A DNA stretch of 64,000 nt from Leptidea sinapis. Taxonomy: Eukaryota; Arthropoda; Insecta; Lepidoptera; Pieridae. A program made the translations under genes and the position numbers. Positions 45,080-55,789 of this stretch are shown here, one piece after another (position 1 is the first letter of the stretch; every line of letters starts with the position of its first letter). The notes beneath the pieces were generated by a model. That model made no database searches. It saw nothing but the letters and a program-made list of their open reading frames with translations, and was not told the DNA's origin. The DNA lies in assembly GCF_905404315.1 (NCBI RefSeq), contig NC_066280.1, positions 13,339,001-13,403,000 on the forward strand. Reading direction: 5' to 3'.

Positions 45080-46390
45080 TCATTGCTTCCTTAATAAAAT
45101 ACATAATTTGTTGACAGGTCTCTTAATTACAGTTTTCTTAACTAAAATACTAACAACTCTAGTAATCTGATCATGACCTGGATGTTTGTCTATAATTTTA
45201 CCCATCATCCAACGCGTCGGTGGAAGACCATCCTCTTTTATAAGGACTATATCACCTATATTCAGTTCAGGAATTCTGGCCTTCCATTTGTACCGGTTCA
45301 TTAAACCCGTTAAATATTCCTTTGACCAGCGATCCCAAAAAGTCTGTAGCATTCTTTGAATAAATTGCCACCTTGTTAAAGAACTCACATTAGAGTCCAA
45401 GTAATTACAGGCATCAGGTACACTAATCAAAGGTCCGCCGATTAAAAAATGACCCGGCGTTAGAGGTGTAGGATCGTTAGGGTCTGATGTATCAACCGTG
45501 ATTGGCCTCGAATTTAAGCAAGCTTCTACTTGCGCAAGAGAAGTACTCATTTCTTCATATGTGAGTGTAGATTCTCCAATAACTCGCTTCAGATGCAACT
45601 TCGTGGATTTCACTCCGGCTTCCCAAAGTCCTCCAATGTTAGGGCTGTGCGGAGGAATGAAATGCCACTCAGTACCATTTGCTTCTAACTGTTCACCCAT
45701 TGACGAAAGAACGGACTGAAGCTCTCGGGAAGCTCCTACAAAGGTCGTACCATTGTCACTCCAAAGCTTTGCACAGTTACCTCGCCTTGAAATGAAACGC
45801 CTGAAGGCAGCTAGAAACGCTTGCGTGCTCATGTCACTTACAACTTCTAAGTGAATTGCACGAGTTGCCATACAAATGAATAAACATATGAAGCCTTTGT
45901 ACGAATGGTGGCCTCGGCCCTTGGTTGTCCTTATATTTATCGGACCAGCATAATCCACACCACTGTGCAAAAATGGTCTCGCTGGTGTGCAGCGAACCAT
46001 TAATGGAGACTGGGTGCTGGCTCTTTGTCTTACACATTTAACGCATTTTCTTACGTGCTGCTTGACTATATTTCTTATCCCTATAATCCAATACCCTGTT
46101 CTCAAATAATTAATCATTAACTGAGGTCCTCCATGTAAAGTTTTGATATGAGCGTTGGAAATTATCAAGTGAGTTAAATGACTAGATTTGGGTAAAACAA
46201 TTGGATGTTTCGTTCGATCTTCTAATTGTGACATTTCAAGTCTACCTCGACTTCTAATTATACCCCTAGGATCAAGGTAAGGACAAAGTGATTTTAATTT
46301 ACTATTATTCGTTTCTATATAACCCTTGTTCTGTAATTGTAAATATTCTTTTGTAAATATATCCATTTGTGTTTTCTTAATGCAACATTC
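45080..46390 (-). pseudogene. BEL/Pao integrase with DUF5641 tail
   Basis: A 428-codon frame. It has an HHCC-type zinc segment (HIKTLHGG ... CVKC), then the catalytic core with SGVDYAGPI, LWSDNGTTFVGA and GGLWEAGVK supplying D, D and E, and the C-terminal DUF5641 block (TRWQFIQRMLQTFWDRW, IGDIVLIKEDGLPPTRW). It is in frame with RNase H upstream apart from the TGA. Confidence 0.88.
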
Positions 46391-48030
46391 TCATGATTCT
46401 TCCAATTCAAACCCTTGTAAATATTGTTTTTTATTTGCTCTCTCACGATAACCCTTTAAAAATCGTCGACAGTATGCAATAACCCTTATTAATCTTTGTA
46501 AAGAAGAAAATCCCTCAAAAATTGTAGTCTCTGATTCAGGTACTACAGCAACAGCAAACGCCTTAACACTTTCTTCCAAATCAGTGTTCACTTCTTTAAC
46601 CCTTTTGTATACTATGGATTTCTCCTTGAGAAACGATGGTCCTGAAAACCATATCCGACTATCCATTAGCATATTTGGTAATATCCCTCTTGAAGCACAA
46701 TCTGCTGGGTTTTCTTTTGTCGAAATATGAAACCATTGACACGGTTCTGTTAAAGACAAAATCTCTGATGTGCGATTGGCTACAAACGTTTTCCATTTAC
46801 TTGGATTACTGTTTATCCAAGCTAACACCACTGTGGAATCGGTCCAAGCTCTAATATTATTTTTAGAAATATTTAATACGGTTGCTGCTTCTGAAAGAAG
46901 TTTCGATACAAGTAGCGCACCGCATAATTCTAAGCGTGGGATGCTAATTTGTTTAACGGGTGCAACTCTAGTTTTTGCAACTAGCAACGAGACGTGTACT
47001 TTGCCTTCTGGATCAATACTTCGGATGTAAACTACGGCCGCATAAGCAGTTTTGGACGCGTCACTAAAACCATGAAGCTCCAGCTTATCTTGCAATCTTG
47101 TACCAAGCCATCGAGGAATCTGCACCCTGGTTAGTAGTGACAACTGTTCACGATAAGTATCCCATTCCTTTACTAATTCTATATTTGGGTTGTCATCCCA
47201 ACCTACTCCTGCCAGCCACAACTTTTGTATAAAAACCTTAGCCACAACCACACTAGGCGCTAACCAGCCTAATGGGTCGAACAAACGAGCTATCTGAGAA
47301 ATAATTGTTCTTTTAGTTACAGGTGCAGACGAAGACATCGAGAGATTCACCGAGTATTGGAAGCTGTCTTCGTTGCGATTCCAGGTAAGTCCTAAGATTT
47401 ATATTGTACTATATTGCGTAATGGTTAAATCTTCTTTTTCATTTGTTATGTGCGTATCAAGTAGGGTTTGTTCTATATTTTCATTTCTTTCAGTTGATCT
47501 TATCCTTTCTAATATTTCCTTATTATTACTGTTCCATTTTTGTAATGAAAATCCGCTCTTTCCTAATAATGTTTTTATTTCCGAGTAAATTCGAATACCC
47601 TCATCAACACTTTCTGACCCTGTCATTAAATCATCCATATAAAAACAATTTAAAATTTCATCTGAGACGAGAGGATAATTTGCTCCCTCGTCATATGCAA
47701 CTTGATGTAGCGTCCTAACTGCTTGGTGTGGCGCAGATGCTGTTCCAAAGGTAACAGTAATAAGTTCAAAATCTTGAATATTTTTATCAGGACTATCGCG
47801 CCAAAGGATCCGCTGAAACATTGCATTACTAATCCAATAGGATGTAATCTCCATCTTAAAACAGTGTGTCTAAGATCTGCTTGCAACGTGGGTCCAATCA
47901 TTAGAGTATCATTCAAAGATACTCCATTGCTATTTTTCTCAGATGCGTTGAACACCACACGCACCTTGGTCGTACTTTTATCGTCTCTTATGACAGCGTG
48001 ATGAGGTAAATATATTCCTTTTGTTATCAT
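46391..48030 (-). pseudogene. BEL/Pao reverse transcriptase and RNase H region
   Basis: RT fingers at 48,030-47,650 (KVRVVFNASEKNSNGVSLND). After a frame change the palm at 47,854-47,399 holds YMDDLMTGS with the two catalytic Asp. The thumb (RLFDPLGWLAPSVVVAK) and RNase H (LHGFSDASKTAYAAVVYIRS, then AWTDSTVVLAWI) follow at 47,350-46,391. The frame ends with an in-frame TGA at 46,391-46,393, beyond which the same frame continues into integrase. Confidence 0.88.
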
Positions 48031-49192
48031 TGTCGTTAACCTTTCTCATATGTCCTAACTGCAAATATTCATTTATAACTTCGGTATATTTTTCTTTCAA
48101 ATCCTTGTTCTTTTCTAATCTTCTCTCTAATGATTTAAATCTTTTTTCAGCTATTGCACGTGAATTTCCAGCTGTGCAAGGAGGATCTTCGTCACGAAAC
48201 GGTAACTTTACTATATATCTGCCACAAGCATCCCTCGTTGTGGTTTTAGTATAAAACTCTTCACATTTCATTTCTTCTGGTGAGAGTAACTTCTTTGTAC
48301 TATGTTGCTCTTCTATTTCCCAAAACCTTTTCAACATATCGTCGTCTTCATCTTGAATATGTAAATGCATTGCTCTTATATTGTTTGATCTGTCACTTTC
48401 AGAATCAACAACCCCTGATAGTACCCAACCGAAGGTAGTGTTCTGGGCGATTAGAGTTCCCGATAGATTTTTCAATATACCTTCCTGAATAATACTAGCG
48501 TAAGCGTCAGCACCCAATAGGACATTTATCTTATTGGGTGTGTTGAATTCAGGGTCTGCAAGACTACGACCGCTTAAACTTAACCTGTCGAAGATATTTG
48601 AACTAAGATCTTTCTCTGGTAAGCAAGCAGTAATACTTTTTAATACATAAGCATTCAGTCTTAGGATGTATTCTGAATTTAACCATGATTTAATCGTTAA
48701 ATGTACCATGCGTTTAATCATGGTTGACGTATGTCCTAGACCAGAGACAGAGCCCGTAATTGGGACCTTCTTCAGTCTTAAAAGTTGAACTGTGGCCTCT
48801 GTTATAAAACAGGCCTGTGACCCTTGGTCAAGTAAAGCGCGAACAGTTAGGTAGTGGCCCATACTTGACTCAGCTTTTATTAGCGCTGTGGCTAATAAAA
48901 CCTGTCTTGGTTTCGAAACCTTACCTGTAGAAAAGCATGAAACTATGGGATCAGTACTTATAGGTGAATTAGTACTATCCTTATCATGTTTCTTCATAGT
49001 GTTAGAATCTTTACGAACAGCCTCTCCTGAAGGATGTAGTAAAGAATGATGCCGCCTTTGACAAAGTCTACATGTAGTAGGCTTCTTGCATTCATACACT
49101 ATATGATTGCTGCCCAGACAATTAAAGCATATTTTATTTTTTGCTACAAAATCGCGCCTTTTTTCGTGTGTTTTTGCGCAAATCTTTTGCAA
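47978..49192 (-). pseudogene. BEL/Pao zinc knuckle and aspartic protease region
   Basis: A 404-codon frame. Near the start is a CCHC knuckle (CFNCLGSNHIVYEC) and a second Cys/His cluster (CRLCQRRHHSLLH). A retropepsin-type active site follows (VRALLDQGSQACFITE, DQG in place of DTG), then the linker with NVLLGADAYASII and FGWVLSG typical of the BEL peptidase/DUF1758 region. It ends at a frameshift just before RT. Confidence 0.85.
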
Positions 49193-50195
49193 AAACAGAG
49201 CTTATGTGCTTCTGTGCAAAACTCGCAACTTACGTTTGGACTCGATGCTATCAACGCTGGTGGCTTGTGGGCTGCTATAATATTGGCCTGATACCCTAAT
49301 GTTCTTTTTGGTTCTACACACTCTAACGCACGAAAGCGGTTCTCAATAAAACCTTTAAATTGTTCAAAAGATGGCAATTCATTCTGAGAATTATTATTTG
49401 TTATATTCAACTCCCATTGCTTTCGTGTTTCAGAATCTAACTTAAATGTAATTATATGTATGATAATAACGTCCCATGAACTAACATCAATATTCAAATT
49501 TTTCAGTGCATTTAAACAATCACATGTTGTGTCTAAAAGTTCTTTTAAAGATGCAGCGGATTCGACATTCATTCGTTTTATACCAAACAATCTCTGTAGA
49601 ATACAATTACACAAATACCTTTTATTGCTGTATCTCTTAACTAATAGTTCCCAACACTGATCATAATTTGCTTCAGTGATTGGTGTATGCTTATTCTTAT
49701 CAATTGCTCTGCTTCACCAGTCAAGTGACTTTTTAAATAGTGCAATTTTTGCACATTGTCCAAGGTGTCATTTTTATGCACCAACGACTTAAAAATATCA
49801 GAAAACGTTGTCCATTCGGAATACTTTCCGGAAAAGGTGGGAATACAAATTTTTGGAAACTTAACCAGTGAATTAGAAGTTGGCCTATTAGAACTAGATT
49901 CTTTTACTACATTAAATTTACAAAACGTAGACTTAAATAAACTTTTATAAGTGACATAAATATCCTCTGTAGTATCGTATATTTCACGTACCTTTTTTTC
50001 TACAACATCAAATTCGAAACTTTCATATAATTTAGAACTAGTCTCCGATAACCTTTCCCAATCTTTTTCAAGCAATTCTTGTTTTGTTTCAATATACTCT
50101 CTGGTTATTCTATCCTTTGGACTTTTTTTGAAATTAACTAACCCTGTGTTAATGACATTTTGCAAATTTTTTAATATATTTACGGAACCCTCCAT
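49144..50195 (-). pseudogene. BEL/Pao gag (DUF1759 type), frameshifted
   Basis: Starts MEGSVNILKNLQNVINTG at 50,195. The DUF1759-type core reads PTFSGKYSEWTTFSDIFKSL and KLHYLKSHLTGEAEQL before the frame breaks near 49,640. It continues in another frame at 49,614-49,144 with SWDVIIIHIITFKLDSETRK and LPSFEQFKGFIENRF. Gag forms the particle core of the retroelement. Confidence 0.85.
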
Positions 50196-50333
50196 TTTAC
50201 TACTAAATAACTAATACGAATAAATATATTTAATAAAAAAACTTTAAATTTATAACCAACAGTAGTAGAGTATATTGTATAACTGCTCTTAATTAGGTAT
50301 AACTATACTCTTTAAAAATCACACTCAACCTTT

Positions 50334-50898
50334 AACTCAGTTACTTTTTTTTTTTTTTATTATATGAATGTTTATTTAATCAAAACAAATCTTATAACTA
50401 TATTTACAATACTACGACTACATAAAATTAAAACTATCATTACGTGGAAGCGTACCAAGAATACTGGCAGCATTACCCCGTTGGATAGCAAGGCTGATCC
50501 GTTGACCGAAATAGCTGCCAGCGCTTGAGTTTCCAGTAGCCTTATTGAGGCGCGAAGATAGTATTTTGAACATTTTCCGCGCCTCTGGGCCCCACGGGCC
50601 AAGTGTCTCGACACCAAACGGCACAAAGATGTATGACTCACTGAGACCAACATATTTGCGACGCTTGCTGTCTTCGGCAGTCGAAGCAGAAGCCCCAGCA
50701 CCAACTGACGTAACATGGACATGAGAAGGAGCCAGAGTGTCGACGCAAGTAGCGTCCCACACCAGCGCCCTTCCCCGTGCCCAAGCCACCAGCGTCATTC
50801 CATCAGGACGCTTGCCATCGCGGCAGGTAATACCATTTGGCTCTAAAACAGCTGGTATATTAAGAGCGGCAAATGCCCTGCGGATGAACTCAGTTACT
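50334..50898 (-). mobile_element. Truncated non-LTR retroelement nested in the BEL leader
   Basis: Flanked by the perfect 12-bp duplication aactcagttact (50,334-50,345 and 50,887-50,898). On minus the insert runs from 50,886 to a poly(A) tail (T-run 50,346-50,359). It encodes about 150 codons: EFIRRAFAALNIPAVLEPNG, then GKRPDGMTLVAWARGRALVW, DATCVDTLAPSHV and SLAIQRGNAASILGTL. From general knowledge this is a C-terminal region of some animal retroelement ORFs; no RT core is present here. Confidence 0.8.
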
Positions 50899-51349
50899 AA
50901 ATCTTAACTTTATAAAATTAAGTTCAATATTTTATGATCAAAGTCACTAAAATACAAAGTCTTTTGTCGTATTAAACTTTAAAATTCTGCAAGTGTTTCT
51001 AAATAAAGTAGTACTAAAAATCAATTGTGCATACAAGGTTCTAAGTCTAACATGCACACAAGTTAATCACTTTAAATTCTATGTTGAACTTTTATTTTCA
51101 GAACTTTAATAAGTCCAAATATAATCTTATTTGTTATATCTTAAAAACAAAATATTCTTGAAAGGCACAAGTCTAAAGTTTAAAAGTAAGTGTTCATATA
51201 AATAAAGTTCAAAATTACTTGATTAAAATATCACCCTAATGTTTCAATTAAATATTTGTTAAAGATTCATTGTACTCACGTTTCACAACACTCACTCACT
51301 ATATCCAAGAATGATGAACTCCACCCTGCGATTATTACTCAGCTGTCCT

Positions 51350-51640
51350 GGCTGCTTTGATCCGCCCTAGGCCGCCTTTTGCGCCGCCCAGTTCGTACTT
51401 CTACTCCGCCCTAAGCTGCTGCTATCACCGCCCAAGTCGCACTGCTTCTCCGCCCTAGGCTGCTGCTGTCACCGCCCAAGTTGCACTGCTTCTCCGCCCA
51501 AGGCTACTACTCCGCCCTAGGCTGCTGCTCTCACCACCCAAGTTGCACTAGTTCTCCGCCCAAGACTGCTCCTCTCGCTGCCCCGGTTGTACTGCTCCTC
51601 CGCCCTTGACTGGTTTACTTTTCCGCCCAATGGATAAACT
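51350..51640 (-). repeat. GC-rich tandem array in BEL leader
   Basis: About seven imperfect units built on 'ccgcccaaggct(g/a)ct' and 'caccgcccaagt(t/c)gcact(g)ctt', unit length roughly 40-50 bases, very GC-rich compared with its surroundings. It lies between the 5' LTR and gag. A 69-codon frame across it (51,548-51,757) is probably not coding. Confidence 0.7.
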
Positions 51641-51757
51641 GCTTGGCTGTTGTACTACATCTTCACTTGCACTATGCACTGCGCGCGTACTTTCGACAGC
51701 GATCCATTGCCCCTTACTAGTACGATATACCGTCTGATCCGGCACGAATTGGACCAA

Positions 51758-52021
51758 TGAACGAAAAGTGACCCTTTAGGGGAACACTTTAACTACCACT
51801 CCCGATTCGCGCTAAAAGCACTGAGCTTTAGGGTTTAGCTAATTAAACCAGCCTTGTACTATCTAAAATTTTATTACTAATTGAACTATAATTATTTTAC
51901 ATACTAGACATTTTGCGAAAATTATTAATAGTGCGTTTTAAGAACTAACTAATTTTACATACCGCCACCTATGCTGAACTTATAGAACTAATCACAACGA
52001 TCAAGCGATCTGTCGTGAACA
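51758..52021 (-). repeat. BEL/Pao 5' LTR
   Basis: 264 bases. On minus it is followed directly by TTGGTCCAATTCGTGCC, the position of the primer-binding site. I could not match this to a particular tRNA. Confidence 0.9.
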
Positions 52022-52026
52022 CTCAC

Positions 52027-53640
52027 CTCATGAAATACAGCAAAGTTATACCTTTGTTTAAATCGGGCAGTTCTTTTGACCCTGCTAATTTCAGACCTAT
52101 TTCAGTGCTGCCTGTAAACTAGTAAAATTTTTGAAAAACTTTTGCTTCAACAGCTACAAATGCATTTTTGTAAATTAATGAACAAAAATCAGTTTGGTGT
52201 CACTAGGGGCTTATCAACAATTAATGCGGGTACTAGACTCATTGAGCACATCTTTGACGCCTGGGAAGAGTCACAGGATGCATTGGGCATTTTTTGTGAT
52301 TTGTCAAAAGCATTTGACTGCGTCCACCATGAAACTTTACTCCTAAAACTAAAGCATTATGGAGTGAAAAATAGAGCCCTAAATCTGTTGAAATCATATT
52401 TAAGCGAAAGAGTTCAGATAGTCGATGTAAATGGCAAACGGTCTTCGGGTAAACCTGTGGAAATAGGTGTTCCACAGGGTTCTATTCTCGGTCCTTTCTT
52501 GTTTCTTAGATATATTAACGATCTACCGTTTGTGGTAGATGATAGCCATGAGATTGTATTGTTTGCTGATGATACTTCACTTATTTTTAAAGTGAAGCGA
52601 CGTGCGAATATTGATGACGAGGTAAGCAATGCACTCTCAAAGATAGTGCGTTGGTTTGAGACGAATAATCTGCACTTAAACAGTAAAAAAACAAAGTGTT
52701 TATGGTTCATTACACCAAACACAGCGGAGGTACAAATCAACGTACTTATAAATGACCAGAGATTGGAACTTGTGGACACTACGGTCTTCTTGGGTATCAC
52801 GTTAGATAAAAAGCTTCAGTGGGGTCCACATATTACCCATCTAGCAGACTGACTCAGCTCTGCGGCATATGCAGTTAGAAAGATTAGAGAGTACACGAAT
52901 GTTGCGACCGCTAGATTAGTGTACTTTAGTTATTTTCACAGCATCATGACGTACGGTATATTACTATGGGGTCATGCTGCTGACATTGATATAGTGTTTG
53001 CACTGCAAAAGAGAGCTGTTCGGGCTATATATCAGCTTGGTTATAGACAGTCTCTCAAAGAAAAATTTAAAGAAATAAATATTATGACTGTTCATTGTCA
53101 TTACATTTATGAAAATTTAATATATGTTCACAAAAATCGTCACCTTTTTGCTCTTAATAGTGATTTTCATTATTATAACACTAGAAATAAGGGATTGCTT
53201 GTAACTAATTCTAGTAGGCTTCATAAGATACATAATAGCTTTAAGGGTAAATGTATACACTTCTACAATAAAGTCCCAGCCACTGTTCAGGCATTATCTA
53301 TAAATAAATTTAAATGTTTTATAAAAAAATGGCTCTGTCGTAAATCCTATTACTCCACTGCTGAATATCTAAATTATCGGACAGCCTGGGACTAGATTGT
53401 GATTATTTTATAGCGATAGAAATGACTGTACAATATTTTATATTTTTATTGAAAAAAGCGCAAAAAAAAGAATGCTGGGAGAGTTTCTTGCGCCGCTTCT
53501 TCTCTCTCAGAGCGCCATTTCCGAAGCGGTAGTAGTATCTAGTAGTATGAAGTAGTCTAGTAGTAGTAAGAAATGACATCAAAAAGAATTCTAAAGGAAT
53601 CAATTTTGAGAAAATAAATGCCTTTTATGCCTTTTTTGCC
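52027..53640 (+). mobile_element. Jockey-like LINE (host of BEL), 3' part
   Basis: Picks up the interrupted ORF (LMKYSKVIPLFKSG), with RT at 52,142-52,852: FCDLSKAFDCVHHETLLLKL, EIGVPQGSILGPFLF and the catalytic VLFADDTSLIF. One in-frame TGA (52,851) breaks it. The C terminus is in 52,919-53,395 and ends with YLNYRTAWD. The 3' UTR contains 'gagagtttcttgcgccgctt' and AATAAA at about 53,615. Confidence 0.9.
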
Positions 53641-53699
53641 TGATTTGTTATGTTTTTAAAGTTATAAATAATTCTCACTTCTAGGATTAATACAGAAAT

Positions 53700-53945
53700 A
53701 AAATTTATGCGGAACTCGAACCCACGAACTCTCGCGTTCCGTACGAGTGCTCTGCCAACTGAGCTATCCGTTCGAGTGACGTATCGTCATAAAATCTTGT
53801 ATGTTTTGTTCAACTCTCAGGTTGTGGCTTCATCTACAGGATCTACTTTACAGTTGATAACTTGCTCAACCCAAATATTTGCATATTAGAAAATTGACTT
53901 GAGATGTCGCTCTTGTAAATCTAAACAATTTGTTATTTTTTTTAA
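53700..53945 (-). mobile_element. tRNA-derived SINE, copy 1
   Basis: On minus a tRNA-like head at 53,705-53,775 has box A TAGCTCAGTTGGCAGAG and box B GGGTTCGAGTT. The body on plus continues 'gttcaactctcaggttgtgg' and ends 'gacttgagatgtcgctcttg'. Pieces recur at 26,100-26,250 and 38,030-38,295. Confidence 0.75.
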
Positions 53946-53996
53946 AGTGATAACCCTCAGTTCTAGGATTAATACACAAATAAAATTTACGAACGA

Positions 53997-54075
53997 TGTG
54001 GGACTCGAACCCACGACCTCTCGCGTTCCGTGCGAGTGCTCTGCCAACTGAGCTATCCGTTCGAGTGACGTATCG
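53997..54075 (-). mobile_element. tRNA-like SINE head, copy 2 (cloverleaf-capable)
   Basis: On minus the sequence folds as a complete cloverleaf: acceptor CGAACG with CGTTCG, D arm AGCTCAGTTGGCAGAGC, anticodon arm CTCGC-ACGGAAC-GCGAG, T arm GTGGG-TTCGAGT-CCCAC. The anticodon would be GGA, but position 33 is C, not the invariant U, and no long variable arm is present as a serine tRNA would need. It is also surrounded by the same SINE body as copy 1. I therefore call it a SINE head, not a working tRNA gene. Confidence 0.7.
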
Positions 54076-54205
54076 TCATAAAATCTTGTATGCTTTGTTG
54101 TATAGTCTCAACGGTTTGCATTTTACTAAGCATTTGTATTGTTTGATAGTTTGAGTCCTTGGATCTGCACCGATATAAATGTTCATAGAGTGGCTCACTT
54201 GAGGC

Positions 54206-54908
54206 TGTGAGGAATATGTGGAAGATGATATTTATTTCAGTTAAGTACATGATATATATACAAAATCCTTAAAACTAGTTAACCAATTACAATTGTTACT
54301 TGAAAAATATTTACAAGTTTAGAAAATACACACTAATACTAAAGCTTACATTTTGACCAAAAGTAAAACGTTTCATTCAATAAGAATTGAGAATAATATT
54401 ATGTGTTCTATCTCACTCTAAACTGGCCAGCGAGCGCGCGCTTGTATAAACTCGCGTCGAACCTCGATCATCCGATGTCAATGAGCATTTATCTCCCACT
54501 CTGTCGCCCATTGATTAAAATTGAATGAATAGTGATCGACGCTTCAGTCGAGTACGCTCGGCCTTGCTGTGCGGTTGTGTAACGCGGAGCATATGACTGA
54601 TCACGTAAGTATATCTGCGGTCGTCGAGAGAACGTCACGATGCTTGTACTTCGATGAGTTGACTACTCGTGATCTGTATGATTCTATGACTTGATGAACA
54701 GCATTTTGAAAAGGTTCTTATCAGAGCTAATATTACGGTATATAAAATAAAATGTTCTTTTCAGAACGAATCTTTCGGCATACGCTTATTACAGTTAATA
54801 TGCACGATTAATATTTCTACGATCTATAATGCTACGAAGGTATTACGTTACAAGTTAGATATTAGACATTTGTATTAATTGATATTATTGTTTGTAGGTA
54901 CAGCTACA
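54206..54908 (-). mobile_element. Solo-LTR-like repeat, inverted copy
   Basis: Reverse complement of 29,632-30,270 over nearly its full length, beginning TGTGAGGAATATG on plus and ending CAGCTACA. It carries about 60 extra bases, mainly near 54,655-54,770. Confidence 0.55.
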
Positions 54909-54909
54909 A

Positions 54910-55440
54910 AACTAAACATTATTGGTCACGCACTATGGATATGGATAACCGAAGGCCAATTGAGTTCACTTAATATTAGAAAAATTTATGATGGAAGGTA
55001 AAGTACTTTAAAATATTATGTCGAAAATTTTAATTGAAATGTTTGAAGACCTGGATAATTTTTCTATGGCCTATACTATCAAATTATGTAATTATTATCA
55101 TTTGTGTGTGTGTTTTTTTTTTCAAAATCTACGGATTTGATTTCTGAATAACAATCATTGACGTACAATAAATAACTATAAATCACGCTCAAAAATTGTC
55201 TGAAGTATAACTCTGCCTACGCGACTATCGGGCAGAGTTTTCTTTCAGTTGTGTTTCGACCGCCCTTAGAATACAATGCAACGCAATGACAAAGTGTTCA
55301 GTGAAAAACTGTTCAAACAACAGCATATTATCCAAACTTAAAATGGGTGGAGTCTCGTATTTCTTCTATGTGCCCCTTTAAAATAACAAAATTGTGTAAC
55401 TAACTTGACGTTTGGAATAATTTTGCTAGATTACATTCAA
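54910..55440. other. Intergenic, no gene seen
   Basis: AT-rich sequence without recognised repeat or exon. A small word set near 55,270-55,330 is unassigned. Confidence 0.4.
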
Positions 55441-55610
55441 TTGCTAAACCAAAATGTTCTAGCCTTATATTCGAGTCCGTCTATTCCGCACCGTAATCAA
55501 ACTCTAAATCTAGCCTAGCGAAACTCTATAATATATATTCACTCGATTGTACGAAACGTGCAGTCATTGACAGATTGATAGATGCTTCTGCCAAGTTATT
55601 CCACGAGTAC
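55440..55610 (+). repeat. Dispersed repeat ('gcgattcactcgattgta' family)
   Basis: Contains 'agcctagcgaaactctat', 'cactcgattgtacgaaacgt' and 'gcagtcattgacagattgat', as in 22,010-22,120 and 25,655-25,770. Confidence 0.5.
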
Positions 55611-55789
55611 CTACTTGCAGTACCGTTTTCCCTACAAGCTATGTTACTATCGCAATTTGCTTCAGCAAGTGGCCTGCAAAATAACTTGTGGGTGACCTTA
55701 TAAAAGAGTTTACACTAGTACGAACAATATTTATTGCATGCAAGTTGATGCAAGTCATCCAGGATTAAAACATAATTTAGCTGCTGCTA

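Larger units (their letters stand above)
44606..52021 (-). mobile_element. Complete BEL/Pao LTR retrotransposon, frame-broken
   Basis: Two LTRs (44,606-44,865 and 51,758-52,021) in direct orientation begin TGTTCACGAC and end TTCGTTCA on minus. The flanks are ctgac (44,601-44,605) and ctcac (52,022-52,026), a 5-bp target duplication with one mismatch, typical of the superfamily. Order on minus is leader, gag, protease, RT, RNase H, integrase, polypurine tract (GGTGGGCGG at 44,866-44,877), 3' LTR. Coding is split by frameshifts and one in-frame TGA, so the element is dead. It sits inside a LINE, and itself hosts a LINE fragment at 50,346-50,886. Confidence 0.95.

Noticed and set aside
51548..51757. 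Small protein between BEL 5' LTR and gag
   Set aside because: It starts at TTG right at the LTR edge and covers the imperfect GC-rich array. No homology to known BEL proteins is apparent.
53997..54075. Functional tRNA gene
   Set aside because: C at position 33, an adjacent second copy and a shared SINE body argue against a working tRNA.
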